Shown here: piece by piece, positions 1 to 10,272 of the stretch | How the letters are laid out: each line of letters begins with the position of its first letter | How positions within the stretch are numbered: position 1 is the stretch's first letter | Assembly (NCBI RefSeq): GCF_011040495.1 | Contig: NZ_CP049037.1 | Location: 2,666,001 to 2,730,000, forward strand | Direction of reading: 5' to 3' | DNA length: 64,000 nt | From: Pseudohalocynthiibacter aestuariivivens | Lineage (GTDB): Bacteria > Pseudomonadota > Alphaproteobacteria > Rhodobacterales > Rhodobacteraceae | The notes under the pieces: generated by a model | What the model was told of the DNA's origin: nothing | The model's input: only the letters and a program-made list of their open reading frames with translations | Database searches by the model: none | Translations under genes and position numbers: made by a program

Positions 1-405
1 GAAACAGCGACCGGCGGACCATTTCCGGAAATTCTGTCGCATGATATCTTTCTCAACTGTATTTTCGCACGCCCCGGCACGCCGGTTTTTGTGCCGCAAT
101 CGGCGCTGGGTGCCGACCGCCGCCTTAGTGTCGTTGGCGATGTCGCTTGCGACCCGGACAGTGATTATAATCCGGTGCCGATCTATTCGGCGGCCACAGA
201 TTGGGCAGCGCCGGCCACGCGTGTCCATGAAACGCCGCCGATGGATGTGATGGCAATCGACAACCTGCCCTCGCTCTTGCCGGTCGAATCCTCGACAGAT
301 TATGCGGCTCAACTCTTGCCCTCGCTGAAAACACTGGGCAATCTGGATGCTGGCGTCTGGAAACGGGCACAAGATACTTACAATGATGCGATGAAAGGCC
401 TCTGA
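1..405 (+). CDS. Saccharopine dehydrogenase (NAD+, L-lysine-forming), C-terminal part
   Basis: The frame is open from the first base of the window, so the N-terminus lies outside it. The visible 134 residues start with a GGPFPEI...HDIFLNCI stretch and a proline-rich region typical of LYS1-type saccharopine dehydrogenases of the alanine dehydrogenase/transhydrogenase fold. The family condenses lysine with 2-oxoglutarate (reversibly) to saccharopine. The stop TGA is one base ahead of the next gene's ATG, and that gene is the glutamate-forming partner, so the pair reads as a two-enzyme lysine degradation operon using separate proteins rather than the fused LKR/SDH of animals and plants. Confidence 0.85.
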   Translation, partial: ETATGGPFPEILSHDIFLNCIFARPGTPVFVPQSALGADRRLSVVGDVACDPDSDYNPVPIYSAATDWAAPATRVHETPPMDVMAIDNLPSLLPVESSTDYAAQLLPSLKTLGNLDAGVWKRAQDTYNDAMKGL

Positions 406-406
406 T

Positions 407-1555
407 ATGACAATCCACTGGTGCGGCACTGGCCTCTCTGCGATTCCCGGCCTCAGACGTCTGATTCAGGCAGGCCACGAGGTCAGCGTCTGGAACCGGA
501 CCGTCGAAACCGCCGAAGAGGCGGTCGGCGATCTGACCCAACGCATTCAGGCCTTTGACATGGACGCCCTGACGGCCGAGACACAGCCGGGCGATATTGT
601 CGTCTCGATGCTTCCCGGCGACTGGCATGCCCGTCTGGCAGAAATGTGCATTGGCAAGGGCGCGCATTTTGTCAGCTCGTCATATGTCTCGCCGGAAATG
701 CGTAGCCTGCACGCGCGCGCCGAGGCGGCGGGCGTCTGTGCGGTCAACGAGGTCGGGCTCGATCCCGGTATTGACCACCTTATGGCCCACGCCCTTATCG
801 CCGATTACCGCAACAGCCCTGCGTTTGATGCGAAGAACGATCTGTCGTTCATTTCTTATTGCGGCGGCATCCCCAAGCACCCAAACCCGTTCCGCTACAA
901 GTTCAGCTGGTCGCCGCTTGGGGTGCTTAAGGCATTACGCTCGCCATCGCGTTCGATCCGCGATCATGCCGAACGCAATGTCGCGCGCCCGTGGGACGCG
1001 ATCAGCAGCTATACCGCGCCACTGGCGGCCCCCGAGACATTCGAAGTCTACCCAAACCGCGACAGCGTGCCCTTTATTGAGCAGTACGAATTCGGTGCCG
1101 ATTGGCGGGTCAAGGAGTTCGTGCGCGGTACTTTGCGTCTGAACGGCTGGACCGAGGCGTGGAAAGACGTCTTTGCCGAAATCGAAACGCTTGAGGGACC
1201 GTCCGGCGATGCGCGGCTCAAGGAAATGTCCGACACGTTCTGGGGCGAAAACGCCTATGCCGAGGGCGAGCCGGATCGCGTGGTCCTTTGCGTAGCACTC
1301 AAGGCAGAGCGGGACGGTGCTGTGGTCTGGCACAAAACCTTTGTGATGGACGCATGGGGCGACGCACGCGGTACGGCAATGGCGCGTTTGGTGTCGATCC
1401 CGGTCTCGCTGGCGATTGAATCGGTCGCCCGTGGCGAGATCGCGCCTGGCGTCAGCGCCGCGCCGTCTGATCTGAAACTTGTCGAGCGTTACCTTGGCGA
1501 GGTTGGCGCCTTGGCCCAACACTTTACCGTTGTTGACCATCTCGGACAGTCCTGA
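407..1555 (+). CDS. Saccharopine dehydrogenase (NADP+, L-glutamate-forming)
   Basis: 382 residues, LYS9-like. An N-terminal Rossmann segment (residues 1-35, MTIHWCGTGLSAIPG then VWNRT) is followed by a conserved NEVGLDPGIDHLMAH motif around residue 115-130, a hallmark of glutamate-forming saccharopine dehydrogenases. It oxidatively splits saccharopine into 2-aminoadipate semialdehyde and glutamate in the cytoplasm. The start ATG lies one base after the stop of the lysine-forming enzyme, implying translational coupling. Length and motifs look intact. A hairpin about 30 bases after the stop may end the transcript. Confidence 0.87.
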   Translation: MTIHWCGTGLSAIPGLRRLIQAGHEVSVWNRTVETAEEAVGDLTQRIQAFDMDALTAETQPGDIVVSMLPGDWHARLAEMCIGKGAHFVSSSYVSPEMRSLHARAEAAGVCAVNEVGLDPGIDHLMAHALIADYRNSPAFDAKNDLSFISYCGGIPKHPNPFRYKFSWSPLGVLKALRSPSRSIRDHAERNVARPWDAISSYTAPLAAPETFEVYPNRDSVPFIEQYEFGADWRVKEFVRGTLRLNGWTEAWKDVFAEIETLEGPSGDARLKEMSDTFWGENAYAEGEPDRVVLCVALKAERDGAVVWHKTFVMDAWGDARGTAMARLVSIPVSLAIESVARGEIAPGVSAAPSDLKLVERYLGEVGALAQHFTVVDHLGQS

Positions 1556-1584
1556 CGCGGCAGGCGTGGAAGGTAGAGTATCCG

Positions 1585-1623
1585 GGAACGATGAAAGGCA
1601 CGGGTTTGGCGTTTCATCGTTCC
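1585..1623. terminator. 12-bp inverted repeat after the saccharopine operon
   Basis: Perfect 12-bp arms at 1585-1596 and 1612-1623 (GGAACGATGAAA and its complement) are separated by 15 bases. There is no run of T after the second arm, so a classical intrinsic terminator is not proven; it may be a factor-assisted terminator or an mRNA 3' end stabiliser. It sits in the 271-base gap between the lysine genes and mtgA, in which I see no other gene; a weaker CCCACA/TGTGGG pair lies at 1746-1769. Confidence 0.45.
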
Positions 1624-1826
1624 GAAAATACTCATTTCACCAGCCATGCAAAGTGCTGCATTGGTGTTCATCGGTGTTGCCGCCGCGCCGCCAGCGCGCT
1701 AATGCGTTTTGCACTTAATCTGCCTGAAAAATTCGATGCAAAAGACCCACAACATCAAAGGTATGTGGGCCTTCTGCGTATTCCCTGATTCAGGAAAAGC
1801 GCAAAAGGCTTTAACAACAGACAGAC

Positions 1827-2546
1827 ATGGCCAAGAAAACCAAATCTCGCAAAACCGCCCCGTCGCCAGGCCGTGGCATCCTTGGTGGATTGCGGCGTTT
1901 TGTGCTGTGGTGCGTGCTGGTTTCAGTTGTTTCTGTCGGGTTAGCGGCACTGGTGCACCGCTATGTCGCGCCCGGCCCGACATTCTACATGCGCCAAGAG
2001 GCACAGCGCCTTGGGGGCGTGGACCGTGAATGGGTCGCGCTGGATAAGGTTGCACCGGTCATGGCGCGCGCCGTGGTGGCGGCGGAAGACGCCAATTTCT
2101 GCTCTCACTGGGGGTTTGACATGGGCGCGATTCGCGCCGTGATCGAAGAGGGCGGTGCGCGCGGGGCATCGACCCTGAGCCAGCAAACAGTCAAGAATGT
2201 CTATCTTTGGCATGGGCGCAGCTGGTCGCGAAAGGCACTGGAAGCGTTGATGACGCCGCTGGTCGAGGCCATCTGGCCCAAACGGCGGATCGTCGAAGTC
2301 TATCTGAATATCGCTGAGTTTGACGAAGGCATCTTTGGTGTCGAGGCAGCAGCGCGCCACTACTTTGGCGTTGGTCCAGAGGCGCTGACAGCCCGACAGG
2401 CGGCGCGGCTGGCCGCTGTGCTGCCCGACCCAAAAGGGCGCTCAGCCAGCAAGCCCACCGACTGGATGCGCAAACGTACAGCCGCGATCATGGACGGGGC
2501 GGCCACCATCCGCCGTGACGGTCGCGCCGCCTGTTTCGAGGATTGA
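1827..2546 (+). CDS. mtgA: Monofunctional biosynthetic peptidoglycan transglycosylase
   Basis: 239 residues, the usual length of MtgA. One membrane anchor spans about residues 24-43, followed by a periplasmic glycosyltransferase family 51 domain. The catalytic glutamate is in the EDANFCSH motif (E87), and the second conserved block GASTLSQQTVKN lies near 112-123, then RKALEALMTPLVEAIWPKRRI and the NIAEFDEGIFGVE stretch. It polymerises lipid II into glycan strands at the inner membrane. The stretched region before it carries no visible operon partner; the GST gene follows 58 bases later on the same strand. Confidence 0.93.
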   Translation: MAKKTKSRKTAPSPGRGILGGLRRFVLWCVLVSVVSVGLAALVHRYVAPGPTFYMRQEAQRLGGVDREWVALDKVAPVMARAVVAAEDANFCSHWGFDMGAIRAVIEEGGARGASTLSQQTVKNVYLWHGRSWSRKALEALMTPLVEAIWPKRRIVEVYLNIAEFDEGIFGVEAAARHYFGVGPEALTARQAARLAAVLPDPKGRSASKPTDWMRKRTAAIMDGAATIRRDGRAACFED

Positions 2547-2604
2547 AAATCACTGCCAGAGCAGGCATGGAAGATATACGCTCTGTCAAAGGTATCCGCC
2601 GCTC

Positions 2605-3270
2605 ATGGCCAAACTCTATCATGTCCCGTTGTCCCCCTTCTGCCGCAAGGTGCGGCTCAGTCTTGCCGAAAAGCGGATCGAGTGCGAACTGATCGAGGAA
2701 CGCTATTGGGAGCAAAGCACAGAATTCCTGCGCCGCAATCCTGCCGGTAAGGTGCCGGTACTGCGCATTGATGGAAAGACATTGTCCGAAAGCGCGCCAA
2801 TCTGCGAGTATCTGGAAGAGAAATATCCAGAACCAGCCCTGATGCCGCGCGGTACCGAGGCACGCTATGAAGTGCGCCGGCTGGTCGCATGGTTCGATGA
2901 CAAGTTTCACCATGAGGTTACCTCGAAACTGCTCTATGAACGGGTCAACAAGAAAGTCATGGGCTCAGGCTATCCTGACAGCGGCAACGTGAAGTCCGGG
3001 GCGCGTGCGATAAAGTATCACCTCGATTACATGACGTGGCTGCTGGACCATCGGCGCTGGCTGGCAGGCGATGTGATGACGCTGGCAGACTTCGCGGCTG
3101 CGGCGCATCTCAGTGCGCTCGACTATATTTCAGACGTGGACTGGAACCGCTCGGAGGTGGTCAAGGACTGGTACGCCAAGATCAAGTCGCGCCCGGCCTT
3201 CCGCAACATTCTGACCGATCAGGTGCCAGGCTTCACACCGCCTGCGCATTACGCTGATCTGGATTTTTGA
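2605..3270 (+). CDS. Glutathione S-transferase family protein
   Basis: 221 residues. The N-terminal thioredoxin-like domain has the SPFCRKVRL segment (S10, C13), the cis-proline block NPAGKVPVL (45-53) and the glutathione gamma-glutamyl binding SESAPICEYLEE (61-72). A helical C-terminal domain follows with MTLADFAAAAHLSALDY. I start it at ATG 2605 because the family begins a few residues before the first beta strand; the frame is open 90 bases further upstream without family-like sequence. Substrate cannot be told from sequence; residues before the PFC motif suggest a serine/cysteine-type bacterial GST. Confidence 0.88.
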   Translation: MAKLYHVPLSPFCRKVRLSLAEKRIECELIEERYWEQSTEFLRRNPAGKVPVLRIDGKTLSESAPICEYLEEKYPEPALMPRGTEARYEVRRLVAWFDDKFHHEVTSKLLYERVNKKVMGSGYPDSGNVKSGARAIKYHLDYMTWLLDHRRWLAGDVMTLADFAAAAHLSALDYISDVDWNRSEVVKDWYAKIKSRPAFRNILTDQVPGFTPPAHYADLDF

Positions 3271-3318
3271 CATGGGCGTGTTGCGCCGCCTCACTGAGTG
3301 TTTTTGCAAAGCAGAAGC

Positions 3319-4392
3319 ATGGCCGGTCTGAAAGACGCCCTGCTTGCGCGCGCGCTGGAAGAGGGATTTGATCTGACGCGCATTTGTCGACCGTGGGACG
3401 TACCGCACGTGCCCGAGCGGCTCTCTGCGTTTCTGGAGGCGGGCCAGCACGGGCAGATGAACTGGCTGGAAGAGCGCAGTCACTGGCGGGGTGATCCGGC
3501 GGCGTTATGGCCCGAGGCGCGTTCGGTGATCATGCTTGGCGAGAGCTATACCCCCGACACCGACCCGATGGAGACCCTGACCCGGCCAGATGTTGGAACA
3601 GTGTCTGTTTATGCCCGAAACCGTGATTATCACGATCTGGTCAAGAAGCGGCTTAAACGTCTTGCGCGGTGGTTGATCGCCGAGGCTGGCCCGCAAGGGG
3701 CCGATGCCGAACCTGCAGGGGTCAAGGTCTTTGTGGATACTGCGCCCGTGCCGGAAAAACCGCTGGGGCAGGCGGCGGGCCTAGGCTGGCAAGGCAAACA
3801 CACCAATCTGGTCAGTCGTGATTTGGGCAGTTGGTTTTTTATCGGGTCGATTTTCACGACGTTGGATTTAGACACTGATCCAGCGGAAATCGACCATTGC
3901 GGCTCCTGCCGGGCGTGTCTTGATGTCTGCCCGACAGATGCGTTTCCGGCCCCCTACAGACTGGATGCGCGGCGCTGTATTTCCTATCTGACGATCGAGC
4001 ATAAAGGCCCCGTCGACCCGGCGCTGCGATCACTGATGGGTAATCACATCTATGGCTGCGACGATTGTCTGGCGGTTTGCCCATGGAACAAGTTTGCCCA
4101 GACCGCACGCGAGACGCGGTATCATGCGCGCGATGACCTGATCGCGCCGCCACTGGCCGAACTTGCTCAGCTGGATGATACGACGTTTCGCGCGAAGTTT
4201 TCCGGCAGCCCGATCAAGCGGATCGGCGTGGACCGGTTCCTGCGCAATGTACTCTATGCCATCGGTAATTCGGGGCGCGCCGATCTGATCCCGGCGGCAG
4301 AGGCGCATGTGAACGCCACCGCGCCGGAGGTGGCCGATGCGGCGCGCTGGGCGCTTATGCGGCTGAAATCTGACGCAAATGGACTGGCATAG
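3319..4392 (+). CDS. queG: Epoxyqueuosine reductase
   Basis: 357 residues. Catalyses the last step of queuosine synthesis on tRNA, reducing epoxyqueuosine, using cobalamin and two [4Fe-4S] clusters. The cluster ligands are visible: C194, C197, C200, C204 in [16 protein letters not shown], then C220, C247, C250, C254 in CISYL and [37 protein letters not shown] residues (from about 139) match the active-site region with D140. An in-frame GTG 21 bases upstream is possible, but ATG 3319 fits the family N-terminus better. A HEAT-like tail ends the protein. Confidence 0.94.
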   Translation: MAGLKDALLARALEEGFDLTRICRPWDVPHVPERLSAFLEAGQHGQMNWLEERSHWRGDPAALWPEARSVIMLGESYTPDTDPMETLTRPDVGTVSVYARNRDYHDLVKKRLKRLARWLIAEAGPQGADAEPAGVKVFVDTAPVPEKPLGQAAGLGWQGKHTNLVSRDLGSWFFIGSIFTTLDLDTDPAEIDHCGSCRACLDVCPTDAFPAPYRLDARRCISYLTIEHKGPVDPALRSLMGNHIYGCDDCLAVCPWNKFAQTARETRYHARDDLIAPPLAELAQLDDTTFRAKFSGSPIKRIGVDRFLRNVLYAIGNSGRADLIPAAEAHVNATAPEVADAARWALMRLKSDANGLA

Positions 4393-4439
4393 GGTGCCAA
4401 AGCAGCTACACCCCGACTGACGGGCAAATGGAGATGACG

Positions 4440-6440
4440 ATGGCGATCTTGTTGGGTGTGGATACGGGCGGGACCTATACTGATGCGGTTTTGTTGCGCG
4501 ATGAGGTCGAGGTGATCGCCAGCGCCAAGGCGCTGACCACGCGCCACGATCTGGCCATCGGCATTGGTGGTGCCGTGGCGAACGTGCTGGCGGCCAGCGG
4601 GACCGACCCGGGGGATATTGCGCTGGCGTCGCTGTCCACCACGCTGGCGACCAATGCGCTGGTCGAGGGGCAGGGTGGGCGCGTCGGCCTCGTTTACATC
4701 GGCTTTCGCGAACAGGATCTTGATGGTCACGGTCTGCGCGCCGCGCTGGGCGGGGATCCGGCGATCATCCTCAGTGGCGGTCACAACCACGCGGGTGGTG
4801 AGGCGCGTGCGCTGGATCGCGAGGCGCTGCTGGCGTGGTTGCAAGAGGATCACGGCATTTCGGCCTATGCGGTCGCTGCGCAGTTTGGCACGCGCAACCC
4901 CGCGCACGAGCTGGCGGCCGCCGAGATGATCACCCAGATCACCGGGCGACCCGTCTCTTGCTCGCATCACCTGTCGGCCAAGCTGAACGGTCCGAAACGG
5001 GCACTGACCGCGCTGCTCAACGCACGGCTGATCGGCATGATTGCGCGCCTCATCGACAAGGCAGAGGGCAAGCTGGCCGAACTCGGCGTGACAGCGCCAT
5101 TGATGGTGGTGCGCGGCGATGGCGCGCTGATCAGTGCGACACAGGCACGCGCGCGTCCGATCGAGACAATCCTCAGTGGCCCGGCGGCGTCGATCGTCGG
5201 GGCCAGCTGGATGACCGGCGCCACCCATGCGCTGGTGTCGGATATTGGTGGAACGACCACCGACGTGGCGGTGCTGCGCGATGGTCGGCCGATGATTGAT
5301 CCGGGCGGCGCACAGGTCGGCCCGTGGCGCACCATGGTCGAGGCAGTGGCGATGCGCACCACGGGTCTGGGTGGAGACAGCGAGGTGCACGTGGTGGACG
5401 AAGGCTTGACGGGGGGCGTCACGCTTGGCCCGCGCCGGGTGCTGCCTGTCAGCCTGATCGCGCATGAATCGCCGGATATCGTCCACCGGACACTGGATGC
5501 ACAGCTGCGCAGTGCCGTGCCGGGGGAATATGACGGGATTTTTGTCCGGGCCGTGCCGGGGATAGATGCAGGTGGGCTGTCAGAACGCGACGCGGGTTTT
5601 CTGACCCGGATTGGCGATGCCGTGCATCCCGTCGGCGCGGTTCTGCACACAAGAATGGAACAACAGGCGTTGCGCCGCCTTGTTACGCGCGGATTGGTGC
5701 AGGTGTCGGGCGTGACCCCATCGGATGCCAGCCATGTTTTGGGGCGCGTGGATGCGTGGGATGCAGAGGCCGCGGAAAAGGCGCTGACACTGATGAGCCG
5801 CAAGCGCACCGGATCGGGCAATACGCTGGCTGACGATGCGCAGAGCCTGGCGGATATGATCGTCAATAGGTTGACCTATCAGACGGTTATGGTTCTGCTG
5901 GAAACAGCGTTCGCCGAAGAGGAACGCCCCTTTGGTCCGCCGCCCGAACAGCTGGCGCGCCACGTGCTGATCGCGCACGGAATGGATGGCTATCGCGGCC
6001 TGATCCGGCTGGATGCGGGTCTGAACGTGCCTGTTGTGGGTCTTGGTGCCTCTGCGGCCAGCTATTACCCGGCTGTGGGTCAGCGTCTGGGGTGCGAGAT
6101 GATCCTGCCGGAACATGCCGGTGTCGCTAACGCCATCGGCGCCGTCGTGGGCCGGGTTACGATCCGGCGCAGCGGCACAGTCACCAGCCCCTCTGAGGGA
6201 TTGTACCGCGTGCATCTGGACAGCGGCCCAGCAGACTTTGGAACTGCCGAAGAGGCGCTGAGTACATTGCAAACCATGCTTGAGGCATCCGCACGCCAAG
6301 AGGCCGAAGCTGCCGGTGCCGAAGATATCCAAGTGAGCGCCACGCGTGATTTGCGCACGGCCAAAGCGGAAGCCCGAGAGGTGTTTCTAGAGGGTGAGAT
6401 CACGGTCGAAGCATCGGGACGGCCGCGCATTGCGGTGTGA
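4440..6440 (+). CDS. Hydantoinase/oxoprolinase family protein (HyuA-type subunit)
   Basis: 666 residues. The N-terminus LLGVDTGGTYTDAVLL and a second nucleotide-binding motif SDIGGTTTDVAVLRDG near residue 265 are the two phosphate loops of the ASKHA-fold hydantoinase A family, ATP-dependent enzymes opening hydantoin or 5-oxoproline rings. Three in-frame ATGs lie at 4428, 4434 and 4440; GGAG at 4430-4433 is spaced six bases from the third, so I start there. No HyuB partner is adjacent, which is unusual for ATP-dependent N-methylhydantoinases; the substrate is unknown. Confidence 0.85.
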   Translation: MAILLGVDTGGTYTDAVLLRDEVEVIASAKALTTRHDLAIGIGGAVANVLAASGTDPGDIALASLSTTLATNALVEGQGGRVGLVYIGFREQDLDGHGLRAALGGDPAIILSGGHNHAGGEARALDREALLAWLQEDHGISAYAVAAQFGTRNPAHELAAAEMITQITGRPVSCSHHLSAKLNGPKRALTALLNARLIGMIARLIDKAEGKLAELGVTAPLMVVRGDGALISATQARARPIETILSGPAASIVGASWMTGATHALVSDIGGTTTDVAVLRDGRPMIDPGGAQVGPWRTMVEAVAMRTTGLGGDSEVHVVDEGLTGGVTLGPRRVLPVSLIAHESPDIVHRTLDAQLRSAVPGEYDGIFVRAVPGIDAGGLSERDAGFLTRIGDAVHPVGAVLHTRMEQQALRRLVTRGLVQVSGVTPSDASHVLGRVDAWDAEAAEKALTLMSRKRTGSGNTLADDAQSLADMIVNRLTYQTVMVLLETAFAEEERPFGPPPEQLARHVLIAHGMDGYRGLIRLDAGLNVPVVGLGASAASYYPAVGQRLGCEMILPEHAGVANAIGAVVGRVTIRRSGTVTSPSEGLYRVHLDSGPADFGTAEEALSTLQTMLEASARQEAEAAGAEDIQVSATRDLRTAKAEAREVFLEGEITVEASGRPRIAV

Positions 6441-6468
6441 TCCAGCGGCGGTGGGTTGAAAACTCACC

Positions 6469-7374
6469 CTACGTAGCTGCGAAGGAGATCAGCCAGTCGC
6501 GGGTCGCCTTGGCCTGTTGCGAGAGCGGCGTACTGGTTGACCACACCAGATAGAACCCCGGTCCGGTTTCCCACGCCCAGTCCGCCCGTTCCGTCAATAA
6601 CCCCTGTTGTACCAGCGCCGTTGTGGTGTGCCGCCAGCCCAAGGCAAAGCCTTCTCCGGCCATCGTAGCCTGCAAAACCAGCGCATAATCGTTCAGACGC
6701 AACCCTGCGCGCGGTTCGGCATAGGGCACACGCCAGTGGCGAAAGAAATCCGACCATGTCGGACGGTCGCGCACCGGCTCTTCCAAATGGATCAGTGGCT
6801 GACTGCCCAGATTGCCGATCGAGCGCAGATTGACCGCCGCTGCCATCACCCGTGGTGCAGCAATCGGTGCGATCACTTCGGCAGCGATCAGGTGGCTCTC
6901 GCACTTGGGCCAGTTGCCATTGCCACGCCTTATGGCAAGGCTAATCCCCTCGGCATCAATATCCGGCTCTCGGTCCGACGTTTGCAGACGCAGGTCAACG
7001 TCGGGATGGGCGGCGTGAAACTCTGCCAGCCGCGGGACCATCCAGTAATGGGCAAATGCGGTCGAGGCCGACAGCGTGACCCGGTCCCCCGCGCTGCGCA
7101 CCGCCAGACTGCGTGCGCTGTCCAGAATACGCGAAAAAGCCCCTGATACATCCGTATACAGCCGCTCACCCGCCAGAGTCAGCACTACCGACCGATGCGC
7201 ACGGCGAAACAGGGCTGTGCCCAACGCCCCTTCTAACTGCTTGATCGCGGCGCTCACGGCAGGTTGTTGAACATTCATCTCGCGCGCAGCGCGGGTAAAG
7301 GACCCAAGGCGCGCCGCCGCCTCAAAGACCAGAAGGTGCCGCGGCGAGGCGACCAGTTTCCATAGTTCTTGCAT
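6469..7374 (-). CDS. LysR-family transcriptional regulator (GcvA-like)
   Basis: 301 residues. The N-terminal winged helix has LLVFEAAARLGSFTRAAREMNVQQPAVSAAIKQLE (about 13-47), which is the LysR helix-turn-helix. The effector domain begins near 95 (VTLSASTAFAHYWMVPRLAEF), the phrase shared with GcvA/AmpR-type regulators. It is transcribed away from the MttB-like operon, with only 92 bases between the two starts, so it is the obvious candidate regulator of that operon and of itself. Its C-terminus is convergent with the HyuA-type gene, 28 bases apart. Confidence 0.9.
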   Translation of the reverse strand: MQELWKLVASPRHLLVFEAAARLGSFTRAAREMNVQQPAVSAAIKQLEGALGTALFRRAHRSVVLTLAGERLYTDVSGAFSRILDSARSLAVRSAGDRVTLSASTAFAHYWMVPRLAEFHAAHPDVDLRLQTSDREPDIDAEGISLAIRRGNGNWPKCESHLIAAEVIAPIAAPRVMAAAVNLRSIGNLGSQPLIHLEEPVRDRPTWSDFFRHWRVPYAEPRAGLRLNDYALVLQATMAGEGFALGWRHTTTALVQQGLLTERADWAWETGPGFYLVWSTSTPLSQQAKATRDWLISFAAT

Positions 7375-7466
7375 AATCTGACGTTATCCATCGCCTCAGA
7401 TTTTTCAAGGATCACGTGACCAACTATACAATGTAGCCTGCCGGAATGATCAGGGAGGATCGGCCC
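7375..7466. promoter_or_regulatory. Divergent control region between the LysR gene and the MttB-like operon
   Basis: A plausible sigma-70-type promoter for the plus-strand operon is TTCAAG (7404-7409), 17 bases, TACAAT (7427-7432). Between them is an 8-base perfect palindrome TCACGTGA (7412-7419). An inverted repeat AATCTGA/TCAGATT with a 14-base spacer occupies 7375-7381 and 7396-7402, immediately at the LysR start codon, a position suited to autoregulation. The ribosome-binding site AGGGAGG of the operon's first gene is at 7452-7458. Confidence 0.5.
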
Positions 7467-8984
7467 ATGGCCAGACGTGCACGGACCAGACGTGATGTGG
7501 ATGCAGGCTGGGCGCCTGACCTTGCCTCACCGCATGTCGAGCGGCGACTGCCGTTCTTCGATCCGATCAACGACGACGGCATTGAACGGCTCGAAGCCCA
7601 GGTTGACTGGATCATGCAGGACCTCGGGCTGGAATTTCGCGATGATCCAGAGGCGTTGCGCATCTGGACGGAGGCTGGCGCCAAGGTGGATGGCACCCGT
7701 GTGCGCGCCCCTGCCGACTGGATTCGTGCCCTTTGTGCCAAGGCACCGCGCGAATTTACCCAAGTGGCCCGCAACCCGGCGCGCAATGTGCGCATCGGCG
7801 GCAATCATCAGGTCTTTGCCCCGATCTATGGCGCGCCTTTTGTTCGCGATCTGGCCAGTGGGCGACGCTACGGCGATATGGAAAGCTTCGAGAAACTGGT
7901 GAAGCTCGCGTATATGCACCCGAACCTGCATCACACGGGTCTGGTGATCTGCGAGCCTTGCGATGTGCCGGTCAGCCATCGCCATCTCGATATGGTCTAC
8001 ACCCATATGACGCGCAGCGACAAACCGCACTTGGGCGCGATTACCGAGCAGAGCCGCGCACAAGACAGCGTCGATATGGCCGAAATCCTACATGGCGCTG
8101 ATTTCATGCAGGAAAACTGCGTCATCATGGGCAACGTCAACACCAACTCGCCCCTGCTGGTGGACAAGGTGGTGACGCAGGCGATCCAGACCTATTGCGG
8201 TCGCGGTCAGGGTATCATCGTGGTTCCCTTCATCCTCAGTGGCGCAATGGGGCCGGTCAGCACGGCCGCCTCTGTCACGCAGGCAATGGCCGAGGCAATG
8301 ATGTGCTGCGCCTTTTCGCAACTGATCCGCCCCGGCGCGCCGTTTGTATTGGGAAACTTCCTCAGCTCGATGAGCCTCAAATCCGGCGCGCCGACATTCG
8401 GCATGCCCGAGCCGGTGCTGAGCAATTATGCCATCGGCCAAATGGCCCGTCGTGTGGGACTACCCCTGCGTTGTGGCGGGTCGCTGACCGCCTCAAAGGT
8501 CGAAGACGCGCAAGCCGCATATGAGAGCGCGGATTCGATGCATTCCACGATGCTGGCCGGGGCAAATTTTGTCCTGCATGCGGCGGGATGGCTAGAAGGC
8601 GGGCTGTGCACCGGGTTTGAAAAGCTGGTGATGGATGCCGACCGGCTGGGCAGCTATCAAAAGGTGCTGGCGGGATTGGACATCAGCGACGAGGGATTGG
8701 CGCGCGACGCCTATACCGAGGTAGAACCGGCCGGGCACTTTCTGGGCTGCGCACACACGATGCGTAACTACCAGACGGCATTCTATGAACCGGCCCTGAG
8801 CGACTCGGAAAACGTCGAAAGCTGGGAGGATGGTGGGTCGCAGGATATGCGAATGCGCGCGCACGCCCGTTGGACGGGGATGCTGGCACACTATGAGCAG
8901 CCTGATCTGGACGAAGCTAAGGACGAAGAACTGCGCGATTATATTGCCCGTCGTAAAACAGAAATTCCTGAGGCATGGTACTAG
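7467..8984 (+). CDS. Trimethylamine methyltransferase (MttB) family protein, non-pyrrolysine type
   Basis: 505 residues. The overall sequence matches the MttB superfamily TIM-barrel methyltransferases (for example [22 protein letters not shown] near 300-320 and the C-terminal [15 protein letters not shown]). Pyrrolysine-containing MttB is interrupted by an internal TAG; here the frame is open throughout and ends with its own TAG at the normal C-terminus, so this is the pyrrolysine-free branch, whose studied members (MtgB, MtpB, MtcB) demethylate quaternary amines. No corrinoid protein gene is nearby. Start ATG 7467 follows AGGGAGG by eight bases; a weaker ATG lies at 7446. First gene of the operon controlled from 7375-7466. 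Confidence 0.82.
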   Translation: MARRARTRRDVDAGWAPDLASPHVERRLPFFDPINDDGIERLEAQVDWIMQDLGLEFRDDPEALRIWTEAGAKVDGTRVRAPADWIRALCAKAPREFTQVARNPARNVRIGGNHQVFAPIYGAPFVRDLASGRRYGDMESFEKLVKLAYMHPNLHHTGLVICEPCDVPVSHRHLDMVYTHMTRSDKPHLGAITEQSRAQDSVDMAEILHGADFMQENCVIMGNVNTNSPLLVDKVVTQAIQTYCGRGQGIIVVPFILSGAMGPVSTAASVTQAMAEAMMCCAFSQLIRPGAPFVLGNFLSSMSLKSGAPTFGMPEPVLSNYAIGQMARRVGLPLRCGGSLTASKVEDAQAAYESADSMHSTMLAGANFVLHAAGWLEGGLCTGFEKLVMDADRLGSYQKVLAGLDISDEGLARDAYTEVEPAGHFLGCAHTMRNYQTAFYEPALSDSENVESWEDGGSQDMRMRAHARWTGMLAHYEQPDLDEAKDEELRDYIARRKTEIPEAWY

Positions 8985-9075
8985 TCTAAAATGTGGGAAT
9001 TGGGGCCAGCCCCCAAACCCTCGGGATATTGTTGGCCAGTTAATGAACAGGGCCATGTCAAGGGAAGGGCAGGAC

Positions 9076-10272
9076 ATGCGAGCATCAGATAAGTTTGACG
9101 AGGATATCGGCGGACGGTTGGATGGTCTGCGCGAAGAGGGATTGTACAAGACCGAGCGCGTGATCACCTCGCCGCAATCGGGGCGGGTGACGCTGGCAGG
9201 TGGGGCGCAGGTGATCAACCTTTGCGCCAATAATTATCTGGGACTGGCGGACAATGCAGAGATCATAGACGCGGCCAAAGCTGCGCTGGATCGCTATGGG
9301 TTCGGCATGGCGTCGGTGCGATTCATTTGCGGCACGCAGGAGGACCACAAGGCGCTGGAGGCGCGCATCGCGGCATTTTTGGGGATGGAGGACTGCATCC
9401 TCTACCCGTCGTGCTTTGACGCTAATGCGGGGTTGTTTGAAACCATCCTCGGTCCGGAGGATGCGATCATTTCGGACGCTCTGAACCACGCCAGTATCAT
9501 CGACGGTGTGCGTCTGTGCAAGGCGCAGAGGCATCGCTATGCCAACTCTGACATGGTTGATCTGGAACGTTGCCTTAAGGAATCGCAGGGCGCGCGGCAC
9601 CGCCTGATTGCCACCGATGGCGTGTTCTCAATGGATGGCTATTACGCCAAGCTGGACGAGATCTGCGATCTGGCGGAAAAATACGATGCGATGGTCATGG
9701 TCGATGATTGCCACTCGACCGGCTTTGTTGGGGCCACGGGTCGTGGCACGGCGGAGCATTGCGGCGTGATGGGCCGGGTGGATATCATGACCGGCACGCT
9801 GGGTAAGGCGCTGGGCGGCGCGTCGGGTGGGTATACGGTCGCTTCGGCAAAGGTGGTGGATTGGCTGCGACAACGTTCCCGACCATATCTTTTCTCCAAC
9901 GCCGTCGCGCCGGTCATAGCGGCCGCCTCGCTTAAGATGTTCGATCTGGTCGAGGCGGGCGATGGTCTGCGCGCGCAACTTTGGGACAACGCCGCGCATT
10001 TCCGGGCGCGCATGACGGAACTGGGGTTCGAGCTGTTGCCGGGCAGCCATGCGATCATCCCGGTGATGTTACGCGATCCGAAACTGGCACAGCAAATGGC
10101 CGCCAAGCTGGGCGAACATGGGGTCTATGTCACGGCGTTCAGCTTTCCAGTAGTGCCGAAATCCCAAGACCGTATCCGCACGCAGATGAGTGCGGGGCTG
10201 ACACGGGATCAGCTGGATACGGCAATCGACGCCTTTGCTTTGGTCGGTCGGGATCTGGGAGTCATCAAGTGA
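9076..10272 (+). CDS. kbl: Glycine C-acetyltransferase (2-amino-3-ketobutyrate CoA ligase)
   Basis: 398 residues, same length as E. coli Kbl. It is a PLP-dependent alpha-oxoamine synthase; the PLP lysine is K244 in [14 protein letters not shown], exactly the E. coli position, and [10 protein letters not shown] (210-219) holds the cofactor-binding aspartate and histidine. It splits 2-amino-3-oxobutyrate with CoA into glycine and acetyl-CoA, downstream of threonine dehydrogenase. I start at ATG 9076 after AGGGCAGGA; the frame is open further upstream across the end of the MttB-like gene without homologous sequence. Next gene overlaps by four bases. Confidence 0.95.
   Translation: MRASDKFDEDIGGRLDGLREEGLYKTERVITSPQSGRVTLAGGAQVINLCANNYLGLADNAEIIDAAKAALDRYGFGMASVRFICGTQEDHKALEARIAAFLGMEDCILYPSCFDANAGLFETILGPEDAIISDALNHASIIDGVRLCKAQRHRYANSDMVDLERCLKESQGARHRLIATDGVFSMDGYYAKLDEICDLAEKYDAMVMVDDCHSTGFVGATGRGTAEHCGVMGRVDIMTGTLGKALGGASGGYTVASAKVVDWLRQRSRPYLFSNAVAPVIAAASLKMFDLVEAGDGLRAQLWDNAAHFRARMTELGFELLPGSHAIIPVMLRDPKLAQQMAAKLGEHGVYVTAFSFPVVPKSQDRIRTQMSAGLTRDQLDTAIDAFALVGRDLGVIK

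Noticed and set aside
4254..5486. Minus-strand open frame (410 codons) opposite queG and the HyuA-type gene
   Set aside because: Arg/His-rich composition without domains; antisense shadow.
8982..8984. Amber TAG in the MttB-like gene as a possible pyrrolysine codon
   Set aside because: It lies at the normal C-terminus of the family; the codons after it do not continue the family, and no pyl genes are visible.
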